This document shows, piece after piece, positions 18,801-29,371 of a DNA stretch of 64,000 nt (its first letter is position 1; the number at the start of each line of letters is the position of its first letter). Source of the DNA: Pseudomonadota bacterium (GTDB lineage Bacteria > Pseudomonadota > Alphaproteobacteria > SHVZ01); contig JACQAG010000034.1 of NCBI GenBank assembly GCA_016195085.1, positions 1-64,000 of the forward strand, written 5' to 3'. The notes under the pieces are model-generated. The model was not told where the DNA came from. It was given only the letters and a program-made list of their open reading frames with translations, and did not search any database. Position numbers and translations under genes: made by a program.

Positions 18801-20303
18801 GAGCGTGCCATCGGAGGTTCGCGCGGACGTCACGCGGACCACGCGGCCCGAGGCGGTGCGCGCCTCGACCGGCTCCGGGTTGCCGTGGTCGAGCTGATCG
18901 ATCCGCCTCTCCACCCATTCCGCGCGCTCGTCGGGGGTGTAAGGCCTGCCATCCTCGTGCTTCAGCACGAACGTGTCAGCCTGCGTCCTCGCCCGGAACG
19001 CCACTCTTTGCCCGACGATCGCGCACGCATTGGGGATCTCGTGGATCCGCAGATAGGCGTCGTTCACCTCGCTGATGATGCCGTCGGGGGAAATGGTTCT
19101 GACGCCCGCCGGCAGAACCGCGAGCAGCGCCCGGAACTTCAGCTCGGTCTGGCGTAGATCGGTGATGTCCTGGTGCGCCTGGACCAGAGTGCCATCGGGC
19201 GTTCTGGCGGTGGTGATCCGGAGAATTTTTCCGGATGCGGACAGGAATTCGACCGGCTCCGGAACGCCGCTTTCGGCGATGGCGATCCTTTCGGCAATCC
19301 AAGCCTCGCGCTCTTCCGGAGTGTAGGCCGTCCCATCCGCATGGTTCAGAATATAGCGGGCGGCGTCCCGCCGGATCGCGGTCGCCAGATCGTCCGCATA
19401 GACGTTCGCGAGGTTCCGCTTGGGATGGAGCAGCGCATAGGCGTCGTTGACCTCGCGGGTCCGGCCGTTGCGCTCGATCAGGCGAACGCCGATCGGCAAC
19501 GCGGCCAGTAAGGCGCGGAGCCGGCGTTCCTCGGCCTGCGGGTCGGTCACGAAGAGGTCGATGCGGATGAGACCGCCCTCAGGCGTGGGAGCTGAGATCA
19601 CCCGGAGGTGGCGGCCATCGGCCATCGCCACCTCTATCACGTCGTCGGGCTTCGACTTGAGGCTGGCCAGGCGCCGCTCGATCAGGCCGTCAAGCTCCTC
19701 CTCGGGAACCTTGGCGGCGGCGCTATGCTGCCAGAAATGCCGCATATGGTCCTTGAGCAGCGTGCCCTTCGTAAAGATGTCGGCGCCCTGCGGGTCGAGC
19801 ACGCGCGTATGCTTCTGGCTCGCTCGGATGAGCCTGCCGTCGCGGTCATAGATGTGGAAGTCGACCGGCATGCTCTCGATCGCGTGCGCGAGCTGGCGTT
19901 CTTCGGTGAAGGTCTCGCTCACATCCTCATAGCTGAGGAGCCATCGTCCGCCGGTTGTGCGCCTGCTGCGCCGGCGCAGCCGCCTGCCGTCGCCGAGGCT
20001 ATATTCCTCGGTCGCCTCCGACAGCGCTCCCGGCGCGCTCGCTTCTGCTTGGGACAAATATCCGGACGCGGCCTTGGCTCGGTCGCGCTCGAGCTTCATC
20101 GTGCCGGTCTTCAGGGTATGGGCGGCGAGAGGGAAGTAGTCCCGGGCCGCGTCGTTCCAATAGAGGAGCTTTCCGGCGGCATCGTAGCCGGTGACCGCGG
20201 CGTCGATCCCCTCGAGCAGGTCGAGAAGCATGGGGGCATCGACGGCATCTGCGGAGGGAGTCGTGGCGAATGCCGGTTCCTTGGGCCGCACCATCGCTCG
20301 CAT
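15876..20303 (-). CDS. Multi-PAS hybrid sensor histidine kinase with receiver
   Basis: A 1475-residue soluble kinase with no membrane segment. About eight PAS-like units fill residues 20-980. Several share linkers such as [18 protein letters not shown] and RTTDGRLIQ, so internal duplication built the sensor. The phosphorylated His is 1041 in IAHDFNNLL. The ATPase part shows [19 protein letters not shown] and GTGLGLPSV. The C-terminal receiver has [10 protein letters not shown], with phosphoacceptor Asp1403 in IITDQTMPG, and Lys in LLKPF. The ATG at 20303 has a GAAGGG site. A TTG at 20336 is less likely. A separate output regulator is not adjacent. The signal is probably cytoplasmic. Confidence 0.92.
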   Translation of the reverse strand: MRAMVRPKEPAFATTPSADAVDAPMLLDLLEGIDAAVTGYDAAGKLLYWNDAARDYFPLAAHTLKTGTMKLERDRAKAASGYLSQAEASAPGALSEATEEYSLGDGRRLRRRSRRTTGGRWLLSYEDVSETFTEERQLAHAIESMPVDFHIYDRDGRLIRASQKHTRVLDPQGADIFTKGTLLKDHMRHFWQHSAAAKVPEEELDGLIERRLASLKSKPDDVIEVAMADGRHLRVISAPTPEGGLIRIDLFVTDPQAEERRLRALLAALPIGVRLIERNGRTREVNDAYALLHPKRNLANVYADDLATAIRRDAARYILNHADGTAYTPEEREAWIAERIAIAESGVPEPVEFLSASGKILRITTARTPDGTLVQAHQDITDLRQTELKFRALLAVLPAGVRTISPDGIISEVNDAYLRIHEIPNACAIVGQRVAFRARTQADTFVLKHEDGRPYTPDERAEWVERRIDQLDHGNPEPVEARTASGRVVRVTSARTSDGTLIQVIQDISDLQSAQQRLQEAIENMPVGMLVSSQDGRIEVANEFLRRIYAETPGYPLVGQRLEDRLRGKLLEFLVKKPDGSPLDEAEMAQWQDARAASFKLGVPDQIEARTRNGTIIRITSARTTDGRLIQVVEDITELRRTELRLTDAIESMGSTFILFDAEDRLQICNQATFDLYPGLRTAFRKGATFQELNALAVAQGYVSENNTLASDPRVLGSYVRQESDGRHVLVRRGRTREGGALVMHTDMTAMHRAENRLISAINAATEGFALFDKDDRLVACNDGYRWELVSIAERVVAGVSIEEIWSWSWDAGLVSTDDAKTKEEWLESRRHRHRKAGGTSFEVRRGKHVLRVNEYVTREGELVRVSTDITELRAKEQALERSVRQIELLSEAELARRTFLLQSVLDTVPDGLVVLDEANRATFWNQGFLKLAGLLDGVVTWSEGLIRDQPIDALLAQSVLPASEMRRQLFESAEEIEHSLADGRHLRFGLLDASGGNRLLWISDQSLRRREEADRLAIQERLLQAQKSEAIGTMAGTIAHDFNNLLSIVLGFASLSDGQIDVLAELSARLAETDPANARSRLQEAAGAAEAAKKGLSRIVSAANRAREIVTGLNTFAKTKPSDLVSKDLAETVRSAAQLIGIALPAAISFDLVIDDAAHLVRHDSNKIEQVLVNLCLNAAHALGSRPGAIELILERMTVDGGRAEALRRTERELHAQGQVIKTADDGWSHLWRGVLRPGAYLRLQVRDTGSGMTREVMEKIFDPFFTTKPKGAGTGLGLPSVASIVEAHMGALHIKSKPGTGTACAILIPASERTPAHGEGTDNTDSRGTASSQLEESTMGRQQKAAPRARILVVDDEAYLADLMQITLSWAGYEVERYENPQSAWERLQEDAASFDLIITDQTMPGLTGAMLAERAQALRPNLPVLLCSGFSAQSLEKAKLPPGVAAVLLKPFTPRELVRVTKDVLGRATAER

Positions 20304-20603
20304 TCGTTTCGCCCTTCGCCTTGCCGGCTGCCGCAAGCGACGCCGCGCGACGTCCCCGCTTATTGGAAATTTCTGAAGATTTAGGCCATTAGGCTCAAAT
20401 CTGGATGGGAATGGTAACGACCATTGGTGTCGAAACGGTTAACGGCCGTTATCCTTAAAACCTTTCACTAACAAGCTCTTAGCGGCCGCGACTGGCGCTC
20501 GGGGTGGCATCGGCAAGGCTGCCCGCCGGCTTGACAAGGCCGTCGCCGAGCGGGCCCACTTTCCCTCCCTCCAATCGGCTTTCGTCGTCTGGGAGTCCCG
20601 CGC
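20304..20603. promoter_or_regulatory. Divergent region with two palindromes
   Basis: This separates the kinase from the sulfatase-fold gene. AATGG-TAACGA-CCATT (20410-20425) and the perfect 12-base palindrome TAACGGCCGTTA (20440-20451) lie in an AT-richer stretch. They may be operators for one or both genes. Which protein binds is unknown. Confidence 0.4.
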
Positions 20604-22250
20604 ATGCCCATCGCCGCTGTTGGATTCCTGGCGCTGTTTGCGCTGGACCATCTGCTGGCGACGGATTTCACCGCGCTTTCGGCACGCACGCTGCTGCCGC
20701 AGTCGATCGCCCTCGAGCTGATCGCGATGCTGGCCGTCTTCGTCTGGCTCGCGCGACGGCGGGCGGAAGAGCCTCGGGCTCTCGTTTGGGCGTTGACGGG
20801 GAGCGTATTCGCACTGGGCCTGCTCAGGCTCGTCTCTTATCTCGTTCCCGCCTATTTCGGCCGGCCGTTCAGCGCCGCCAGCGATCTGGGGCTGGCGCCG
20901 GTGCTGTACCACCTCGTCCGCGAGGCGCTCGGCTCGACGCGATTCTTCATCGCGGCAGCGTCCGTGTTTCTCGGCGCAGTTTTTCTGCTCGTGGCGCTGC
21001 GCTGGATGATCGGTCTCCTCTGGCGCCTCGTCGGCGAAAGGCGCTATCAGCCGATCGCCCTGCTTGCGGGCCTGACTGCCGTCGGATGGACGCTGGCCGC
21101 CACCGACCGCGAGGCAGAATGGACGCCGAAGCCGATCGAGGTGAAGGCCGCGGGACTGCTTTACGAGCAGGTGGAGCAGATGTTCCGGGCCGAATCTCTT
21201 CGCCAGCAGTATCGCCAGGAGATCGCCCGGCGGGTCGCCGGCCGCAGCGGCATTGCCGATCTGGGCAAGCTCGCCGGACGTCCGGTGCTGCTGGTGTTCA
21301 TCGAGTCCTACGGCGCCATCACCTTGAGCGACCCCGGCTTCCGCGAGCGCTTGGCTCCGGCGCGCGCCTATTTCGCCCGGCGCCTCGAGGAGGCGGGCTA
21401 CCACGTCTACTCCGACATGCTGGTCTCGCCCGTCATCGGCGGCGGCTCGTGGTTCGCCCATGCGAGCCTGACCTCGGGCGTTCGCATCGACGATCAGCTG
21501 CACTATGACGCGCTCATCGGCAGCCAGGCACCCATGCTAGCGGGCTATCTGGCGCGAGCCGGCTACGATTCCGTCGCCGCCATGCCGCGGATGGAGAAAC
21601 CGTGGCCGGAGGGACGCAGCTTCGGCTTCGAGCGGATCTATACGGAGGCGGCATTCGACTATGCCGGCCCGCGCTATTCCTGGCGCTCGATCCCCGACCA
21701 GTTCGTGCTGGAAACGATCCACCGTCGCGAGCTGGGCCATGTCGATCGTCCGCGCTTCCTGCAATACGTGCTCGCCAGCAGCCATGCCGCCTTCGACCTG
21801 ATCCCGCCGGTGGTCGAGGATTGGGGTCGGCTCGGGGATGGCAGCCTCTATCGCGACTTGGGCGCGGACGCGCATCCGCTGCCGCCGGGCGGCATCTTCG
21901 AAAACGAGCCGGGCTATCTGGCGGCGATCGACTACGATTTGCGCGTGCTTGCCGACTACCTCGCCAAGCGGCTGTCGGAGCACGGCCTCGTCATCCTCTT
22001 GGGCGATCATCAGCCGCCGCTCAACCGGGTGCTCTCCGCCGGCGAGCGCTCGGTGCCGATCCATGTGCTGAGCCGGGACGCGGACTTGCTCGAGCCGTTC
22101 AGAAGGGCAGGGTGGGCCGAAGGGGTTCTGCCCTCTCGCAGCGCTGCCGCGGACGGAATGGAAACCTTCCTCGAACGCTTTCTCACGGGCTTCAGCACCG
22201 CTGCCGCTCCCGCCGCGGCGGCGACCGGCGGACCATCGACGTTGCGCTGA
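20604..22250 (+). CDS. Membrane sulfatase-fold protein (LtaS/phosphoethanolamine transferase-like)
   Basis: A 548-residue protein. About four hydrophobic segments fill the first 170 residues and an alkaline-phosphatase/sulfatase-fold domain follows, presumably periplasmic. Metal-site elements are Glu234 in VFIESYG, a candidate nucleophile region GGGSWFAHASLTSG, and Asp468-His469 in LGDHQPP. This arrangement resembles lipoteichoic-acid synthase-like and phosphoglycerol or phosphoethanolamine transferases that modify envelope glycans or lipids. The donor and acceptor are unknown. It stands alone on its strand. Confidence 0.8.
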   Translation: MPIAAVGFLALFALDHLLATDFTALSARTLLPQSIALELIAMLAVFVWLARRRAEEPRALVWALTGSVFALGLLRLVSYLVPAYFGRPFSAASDLGLAPVLYHLVREALGSTRFFIAAASVFLGAVFLLVALRWMIGLLWRLVGERRYQPIALLAGLTAVGWTLAATDREAEWTPKPIEVKAAGLLYEQVEQMFRAESLRQQYRQEIARRVAGRSGIADLGKLAGRPVLLVFIESYGAITLSDPGFRERLAPARAYFARRLEEAGYHVYSDMLVSPVIGGGSWFAHASLTSGVRIDDQLHYDALIGSQAPMLAGYLARAGYDSVAAMPRMEKPWPEGRSFGFERIYTEAAFDYAGPRYSWRSIPDQFVLETIHRRELGHVDRPRFLQYVLASSHAAFDLIPPVVEDWGRLGDGSLYRDLGADAHPLPPGGIFENEPGYLAAIDYDLRVLADYLAKRLSEHGLVILLGDHQPPLNRVLSAGERSVPIHVLSRDADLLEPFRRAGWAEGVLPSRSAAADGMETFLERFLTGFSTAAAPAAAATGGPSTLR

Positions 22251-22435
22251 GACGGTCGCCCCACCAAGCGCGGAATTTCTGCACATTCAACAGGCAATTG
22301 ACCGATCCCGCAGCGCATTTCCCGGTCGGGTTGCGCAGCCTTGATCGATCTGGCAAGGTTGCCGAGACGACCGGCATTGATCAGGGCGGTGCCGGCTAGC
22401 GACAACCCATCACATCCAAAACGAAGGAGGAGGCG

Positions 22436-23470
22436 ATGAAGTCTGGAACGCTCAAATGCGTCCTCGGCTTGGCCGTCATGGCCGGCATCGGGCTCGCGGC
22501 AGCCGGACCGGCGAATGCGCAGGCGACCGTGGCCGCGATCAAGCAGCGCGGTGCGTTGAACTGCGGCGTCGATACCGGTATTCCCGGGTTCGCCTATCAG
22601 GACAAGGCCGGCAAGTGGATCGGCTTCGACATCGACTATTGCCGCGCCATTGCCGCGGCCGTGCTCGGCGATCCGGAGAAGGTCAAGTACACGCCGACCA
22701 CCGCCAAGGTGCGCTTCACCGTGCTGCAGAACGGCGAGATCGACGTGCTCATCCGCGACTCGACCATGACCTACACCCGCAACTGGGAGCTGAAGCTCGG
22801 CGAGAACGTGGTGACGTTCTATACCGGCCAGGCCTTCCTGGTGAAGAAGAGCCTCAACGCCAAGGCGGTGAAGGATCTCGACGGCGCCACCATCTGCATG
22901 GTGACCGGCGCCACCCTCGAGCTCAACATTGCCGACTACGCCCGCTCGCACAATGTGAAGATCGGCTCCTTGTTGTTCGACCGGGTCGAGGAAGCCTTCG
23001 CGGCGACCGAGTCCGGCCGCTGCGACGGTTACACCGATGACGGCGGCAGCGTGGCCGCGGCGCGCTCCACCATGAAGAATCCCAAGGATTGGGACATTGT
23101 TGACGAGGTCATCTCCAAGGAGCCGCTCGGCATCCACACCCGCCAGGGCGACGAGAACTGGTCCAACTTCACCCGATGGCTGCACTTCGCGCTGCTCACG
23201 GCCGAGGAGAACGGCATCAGCAAGGCGAGTGCCGACCAGATGGCGAAGACCTCGACCGACCCGTTCGTGCGCCGGCTCTTGGGCGAGGAGGGCGATTTCG
23301 GCAAGATGCTAGGTCTCGACAACGCCTGGGCGCTCCGGGCGATCAAGGTCGCCGGCAACTACGGCGAAATCTATGAGGAGCATTTCGGCGCCAAGGGGCT
23401 CGGGCTGCCGCGCGGACTCAACAGGCTGTGGGACAAGGGCGGGCTGCAATACGCATGGCCCTTCCGGTGA
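22436..23470 (+). CDS. aapJ: General L-amino acid ABC importer, binding protein
   Basis: A 344-residue family-3 solute-binding protein. The signal peptide runs to about ANA-QA near residue 29, so it works in the periplasm. LNCGVDTGIPGFAYQDKAGK, then IDYCRAIAAAVLGD and GEIDVLIRDSTMTYTRNWEL, are close to AapJ of rhizobia, which binds many L-amino acids. AAGGAGGAG lies just upstream of the start. It is first in an aapJ-aapQ-aapM run. Confidence 0.92.
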   Translation: MKSGTLKCVLGLAVMAGIGLAAAGPANAQATVAAIKQRGALNCGVDTGIPGFAYQDKAGKWIGFDIDYCRAIAAAVLGDPEKVKYTPTTAKVRFTVLQNGEIDVLIRDSTMTYTRNWELKLGENVVTFYTGQAFLVKKSLNAKAVKDLDGATICMVTGATLELNIADYARSHNVKIGSLLFDRVEEAFAATESGRCDGYTDDGGSVAAARSTMKNPKDWDIVDEVISKEPLGIHTRQGDENWSNFTRWLHFALLTAEENGISKASADQMAKTSTDPFVRRLLGEEGDFGKMLGLDNAWALRAIKVAGNYGEIYEEHFGAKGLGLPRGLNRLWDKGGLQYAWPFR

Positions 23471-23528
23471 GCCTGACGGGCGGCATCGCTTGAACCGATC
23501 GCCGAGCAAGGACGTCGTGTAGGGACGG

Positions 23529-24698
23529 ATGCGGGCCGAAGCGATCGGACGCATCCGTCTCCGCGTCTCGCCGACACGGGTAAAGGGGTGGCTCTGGCAA
23601 GGGCTGCTCCTTTGCTGCGTTGGCGCCGCCGTCTGGTTTTTCGCCCAGAACGCTACCGACAACCTGACGCGCAAGAACCTGCATTTCGGGCTGGACTTCC
23701 TCGACCGGATCGCAGGCTTCGACATTCCCTTCCGCCTCATCGCCTGGACGGTTACCGACACCTACGGCCGGGCACTCCTCGTCAGCTTCCTCAACTCGCT
23801 TTTGATCGCCTTTCTCTGCGTCATTGCGTCGACGTTCTTGGGCCTGCTTCTCGGTCTTCTCAGGCTTTCCGCGAACTGGCTTGCCCGCAACGTCGCGATG
23901 GGGATCATCGAGCTCGTCCGCAACACTCCGCAGCTCGTGCAGATCTTCTTCTTCTACCTGGCTGTGCTGCAGAGCCTGCCGCCGGCGCGTGCAGGCTACA
24001 ATTTCAACAACGCGGTCTTCCTCAATATCCGCGGCCTGTTCCTGCCCTCGCCGGTCCTGGGGGATGCGTTCGAGACGACGGCTCTGGGCTTCCTCGCCGC
24101 CATCGTGCTCGGCGTCGTCGTCTGGCGGCTGCGCCTACGCGTGACCGGTGCTTCCCGCTTCGGCCTCGGCGCGATCGCGCTCGCCTTGCCCTTCGTCGTG
24201 CTGATCGCCGGCGGGCTCGCGGGCGCCGTCGTCGATGTCAACTATCCCGTGCTGCGGGGCTTCAACTTCCAGGGCGGCGTGCAGATCCCCTCCGAGCTGG
24301 TGGCGCTTTGGGTCGGGCTTTCGGTCTACTCCTCCGCCTTCATCGCCGAGATCGTGCGCGGCGCCATGGAGGGCATCGCCTACGGCCAGACCGAAGCCTC
24401 GCTCAGCCTCGGGCTCAGCCGCTGGCAGACATTGCGCCTGGTCGTCCTGCCGCAGGCGCTTCGGATCATCGTGCCGCCGGTCACCAGCCAGTACCTCAAC
24501 GTCATCAAATCGAGCTCGCTCGGCGCCGGCATCGCCTATCCCGAGCTGTTCCAGATCTTCGCCGGCACGGTCTTGAACCAGTCCGGCCGCGCCATCGAGT
24601 GCATCGCCATCGTCATGACCATCTTCCTGGTGATCAACCTCATCACCTCCATGTTCATGAATTGGTACAACCGCGCGATCGCGCTGAAGGAGCGATGA
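23529..24698 (+). CDS. aapQ: General L-amino acid ABC importer, permease Q
   Basis: A 389-residue inner-membrane permease of the His/Glu/Gln/Arg family. The conserved LNSLLIAFLCVIASTFLGLLLG segment (split by the membrane) and the EAA loop EGIAYGQTEASLSLGLSRWQ are clear. The length and the insert between membrane helices are those of AapQ rather than the shorter HisM/HisQ. It overlaps aapM by ATGA. Confidence 0.92.
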   Translation: MRAEAIGRIRLRVSPTRVKGWLWQGLLLCCVGAAVWFFAQNATDNLTRKNLHFGLDFLDRIAGFDIPFRLIAWTVTDTYGRALLVSFLNSLLIAFLCVIASTFLGLLLGLLRLSANWLARNVAMGIIELVRNTPQLVQIFFFYLAVLQSLPPARAGYNFNNAVFLNIRGLFLPSPVLGDAFETTALGFLAAIVLGVVVWRLRLRVTGASRFGLGAIALALPFVVLIAGGLAGAVVDVNYPVLRGFNFQGGVQIPSELVALWVGLSVYSSAFIAEIVRGAMEGIAYGQTEASLSLGLSRWQTLRLVVLPQALRIIVPPVTSQYLNVIKSSSLGAGIAYPELFQIFAGTVLNQSGRAIECIAIVMTIFLVINLITSMFMNWYNRAIALKER

Positions 24699-25774
24699 GC
24701 GTGGTCGACGCCGCCCTCAAATGGATTCGCGCCAACTTCTTCGGCGACTGGTCGAGCAGCGCGCTCACCATCCTGCTCGTCATCCTGTTCTGGTTCACGA
24801 TTCCACCCTTCGTCGAGTGGGCCCTCATCAAGTCGACCTTCGGCGGCGAGACCAAAGCCGATTGCGATCCGGGCGGTGCCTGCTGGACCTTCATTGGCCA
24901 ACGCCTCCCCAACTTCTTTTACGGCCGCTATCCCGTGGACGAGCGCTGGCGGGTCAATCTCGCTGCCTTGCTGCTGGCCGCCTTCACCACACCGGCTTTG
25001 ATGGACCGTCTCCGCCACCGCTGGGTCGCGGTCCTGGCTCTGGTCGCGGTTTATCCCGTCATCGCCGGAGTGCTCCTGGTCGGCGGCGTCCTCGGCCTTG
25101 CCTTCGTGGACACCTCGCTCTGGGGCGGCCTCATGCTGAACACGGTGCTCTCCTTCGTCGCGCTTGCGGGCTCGCTGCCGCTCGGCATCCTCTTGGCGCT
25201 CGGGCGCCGTTCTGAGCTGCCGGCGATCCGCTATTTCTGCGTCGGCTTCATCGAGCTTTGGCGCGGCGTGCCGCTGCTGACCGCGCTCTTCATGGCGACC
25301 ATCATCCTGCCCCTGTTCCTGCCTGAGGGCGTGTCCTTGGACCGGCTGGTCCGCGCCGCGCTGGCGCTCACCTTGTTCACCTCCGCCTATATGGCGGAGG
25401 TCATTCGCGGCGGCTTGCAAGGCGTGCCGATGGGGCAGGGCGAGGCCGCCCGCTCGCTCGGTCTCGGCTATTGGCCGATGCAGGTCCTGATCGTGCTGCC
25501 GCAGGCGCTGCGCCTAGTGGTGCCGGCGATCGTCAATACCGCGATCGATCTCTTCAAGGACACCACCTTGGTGTTGATCATCGGGCTCTTCGATCTCCTG
25601 GGCATGGTCAATCTGTCGCTCAAGGATTCCGCCTGGCTTGGCATGGCGAGCGAGGGCTTCACCTTCGCGGCCATGGTGTTCTTCGTCTGCTGCCTGTTGA
25701 TGTCGCTCTATAGCCGCCGGCTGGAGCGCCGCCTGGCGGAGCCCACAAGACGAACCGGTCCGGCGCCGGCTTGA
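24695..25774 (+). CDS. aapM: General L-amino acid ABC importer, permease M
   Basis: A 359-residue partner permease. The ATG at 24695 overlaps the aapQ stop. The frame is open to the left only as a shadow of aap[15 protein letters not shown] and the EAA loop [20 protein letters not shown] are typical. The aapP ATPase gene, which usually follows directly, is absent. A repeat element and ettA come next instead. Confidence 0.92.
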   Translation: MSVVDAALKWIRANFFGDWSSSALTILLVILFWFTIPPFVEWALIKSTFGGETKADCDPGGACWTFIGQRLPNFFYGRYPVDERWRVNLAALLLAAFTTPALMDRLRHRWVAVLALVAVYPVIAGVLLVGGVLGLAFVDTSLWGGLMLNTVLSFVALAGSLPLGILLALGRRSELPAIRYFCVGFIELWRGVPLLTALFMATIILPLFLPEGVSLDRLVRAALALTLFTSAYMAEVIRGGLQGVPMGQGEAARSLGLGYWPMQVLIVLPQALRLVVPAIVNTAIDLFKDTTLVLIIGLFDLLGMVNLSLKDSAWLGMASEGFTFAAMVFFVCCLLMSLYSRRLERRLAEPTRRTGPAPA

Positions 25775-25812
25775 GCGCGCGGATTTCGAAGCACGTCATA
25801 TTTCGAGCACCG

Positions 25813-25925
25813 TGTGCCCCCACCCCAACCCTCCCCCAGCTTGCTGGGGGAGGGAGTAGAAGGACGCCGTCTTACTCCCTCCCCCGACGTCTTCGGCGGG
25901 GGAGGGCAGGGGAGGGGGCGCACGG
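25813..25925. repeat. Intergenic inverted-repeat element, copy B
   Basis: It opens GTGTGCCCCCACCCC and closes with the imperfect complement GGGGAGGGGGCGCACG. Inside are two hairpins, CTCCCCCAGCTTGCTGGGGGAG and CTCCCCCGACGT-CTTCGGCGGGGGAG, each at most about 26 bases. It lies exactly where aapP would be expected, after aapM and before ettA. It may terminate the aap transcript. Copies A, C and D resemble it. Confidence 0.8.
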
Positions 25926-26058
25926 CAGCCCAGCTAAACTTATGCTGCGCAATTCTCCGTTAGGACGCCAAGAGCCCGCTTATTGCCTCTGCCTACCGGG
26001 ATCGGATACAACCCGGCACCCCGTCGCTCTCGACCCTCTGCCCTTTGGAGCCCGTTTG

Positions 26059-27744
<1,686 letters not shown>

Positions 27745-27746
27745 GC

Positions 27747-28442
27747 ATGGCCCGGCACCTGCCCGAGGTGCGCCTCTTCAGCCTCGAAGAGGGTGCGGCG
27801 GCGGCCGTGGGCACGGTGGTGGTGATCGACGTCTTTCGCGCCTTCACCACTGCGGCGGTGGCGCTCGAGCGTGGTGCCATGCGCGTTCTCATGGTCGCGG
27901 ACATCGACACCGCACTTAGCCTGAGGAGTGCGGGGGCGGTCGATGTCTGCGTCGGCGAGCGTCACGCGGCCAAGCCGTCAGGCTTCGACTTCGGCAATTC
28001 GCCGGCGGCCCTCGCCCGGGCCGACTTGACCGGCCGCCGGATCGCGCTCACCACCTCGAACGGCACGCGCGGGCTCATCGCCGCGCGCGGGGCGACACGC
28101 CTGTTTGCCGGCGCCTTGGTCAATGCTGGGGCGACGGTCGCGGCCATCCAAGCCGAACGCCCTCGGGTGGTGAGCCTGGTTGCCATGGGAAGCCGCGCCG
28201 GCCGCGCCGCCGAGGACGAGCTCTGTGCGCTCTATCTCCGCAGCCGGCTCCTCGGTCTCCACCCGGATTCGGCTTCGGTCGCCGCCGCCATTCGGGCCTT
28301 GGTGGCGCCGATCCCCGAAGCCTTGCAGCGGAGCGGGGACTATCCGCCTGAGGATCGCGCCATCGCGCTCGATATCGATTCCGTGCCGATCGCCGCACCG
28401 GTCGGGAGCAAAGGCGAGCACCTGGCAGTCGGCCGGCGTTAG
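27747..28442 (+). CDS. ComB-like 2-phosphosulfolactate phosphatase family protein
   Basis: A 231-residue ComB-fold protein with VVVIDVFRAFTTAAVALERGA, VGERHAAKP, GFDFGNSPAAL and LTTSNGTRGL, all hallmarks of the family. ComB removes phosphate from 2-phosphosulfolactate in coenzyme M synthesis. In bacteria without coenzyme M the family's role is unclear, so the substrate here is not claimed. It starts three bases after ettA. Its stop overlaps the stop of the convergent DUF1330 gene by two bases. Confidence 0.85.
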   Translation: MARHLPEVRLFSLEEGAAAAVGTVVVIDVFRAFTTAAVALERGAMRVLMVADIDTALSLRSAGAVDVCVGERHAAKPSGFDFGNSPAALARADLTGRRIALTTSNGTRGLIAARGATRLFAGALVNAGATVAAIQAERPRVVSLVAMGSRAGRAAEDELCALYLRSRLLGLHPDSASVAAAIRALVAPIPEALQRSGDYPPEDRAIALDIDSVPIAAPVGSKGEHLAVGRR

Positions 28443-28726
28443 ACGCCTTCGACGATGAAGAGCCGCCCGGTCGAGGTGGCGAAGCGGAGCCGCAGAATTT
28501 CCTGGTAGTCGGGCGAGTGATAGAAGCGCTCGGCCGTCGCCTTGTCGGGGAACTCGATGACGACGACGCGATTGGGCGCGGCACCCTCCAGGCTCACCAC
28601 GTTGCCGCCGCCGCGGACGATGAAACGGCCGCCGAACTTCGCGATGGCACCGGGAGTCTGCGCCTTGTAGGCCTCATAAGCCTTGGGGTCGGTGACTTCG
28701 ACCTCGGCGATGACATAGGCGGAAAT
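28439..28726 (-). CDS. DUF1330 protein with an apparent ATT start codon
   Basis: A 95-residue DUF1330 (dimeric alpha-beta barrel-like) protein. After the start it reads SAYVIAEVEVTDPKAYEAYK, a normal N-terminus, then VVVIEFPDKATAERFYHSP and a C-terminal LFIVEGV. No ATG, GTG or TTG precedes this in frame: the upstream codons are GCC, GAG, CAG, GCC and then TGA. The codon in the start position is ATT at 28726-28724, and AGGAGG (28737-28732) lies five bases before it. The first in-frame GTG is about 40 codons in and would destroy the domain. It follows mlaC by 15 bases. Function of the family is unknown. Confidence 0.82.
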   Translation of the reverse strand: MSAYVIAEVEVTDPKAYEAYKAQTPGAIAKFGGRFIVRGGGNVVSLEGAAPNRVVVIEFPDKATAERFYHSPDYQEILRLRFATSTGRLFIVEGV

Positions 28727-28741
28727 CGGGGCCTCCTGGGC

Positions 28742-29371
28742 TCACCCGGCGGACTGCAATTCCTTGGTCTTGCTGCGCAGCGCATCCAGGAGACCGGAGA
28801 TCTTACCGCCGTTGCGCTGAATGACCGAGGCGAACTCCGAGCGCTGCGTCACGCTGAGGCTCACACCCTCGACCACCACATCGACGATCTTGAAGCCGTT
28901 GTCGGTCCGCAACACCCGCCAATCCACCCGGATCGCCTGGGTCTGGCCCTGGCGCAAGATATGGCTTTGCACCAGCACGACCTTGTCGTCCTCGGGCTGG
29001 GCGCCCGTCACCTTGAAGCTCTCGCCCTGGTAGTCGGCAAAGCGCTGGGCATAGGTGGTGACGATGAGATCCTCGAACAGCTTCAGATATTCCTGGCGCT
29101 CCGGCTCGCTGGCGTCGCGCCAATAGCGGCCGAGCACGAAGCGGGCCATGGCCGGCACATCGAAGCCCTTGGTCAATAGCTCGCGGAACCGCAGATTGCG
29201 TGCGGCGGCATCCAGGTCCTTGCCGGTGAGCAGGCGAATCGCATCGTCGCTCAGCTGCTTCACCAGCTTCTGCGCCTCTTCCGGCGATTCGGCGGCGCCG
29301 GCCTCGGGACGGAGCCAGGCGGTGAGGATCAATCCTGCGGCAGCGGCGGAGAATATACGTCGTGTGATCAT
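28742..29371 (-). CDS. mlaC: MlaC-like phospholipid-binding protein
   Basis: A 209-residue periplasmic lipid carrier. A signal peptide ends near EAGAA (residue ~26). The MlaC pattern is visible in FDVPAMARFVLGRYWRDASEPERQEYLKLFEDL and DWRVLRTDNGFKIVDVVVEGVSL (each shown across a longer match). In the Mla system MlaC ferries phospholipid between the outer-membrane MlaA and an inner-membrane MlaFEDB importer. The latter is not in this window. Its start overlaps the mlaA stop as ATGA. Confidence 0.9.
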   Translation of the reverse strand: MITRRIFSAAAAGLILTAWLRPEAGAAESPEEAQKLVKQLSDDAIRLLTGKDLDAAARNLRFRELLTKGFDVPAMARFVLGRYWRDASEPERQEYLKLFEDLIVTTYAQRFADYQGESFKVTGAQPEDDKVVLVQSHILRQGQTQAIRVDWRVLRTDNGFKIVDVVVEGVSLSVTQRSEFASVIQRNGGKISGLLDALRSKTKELQSAG

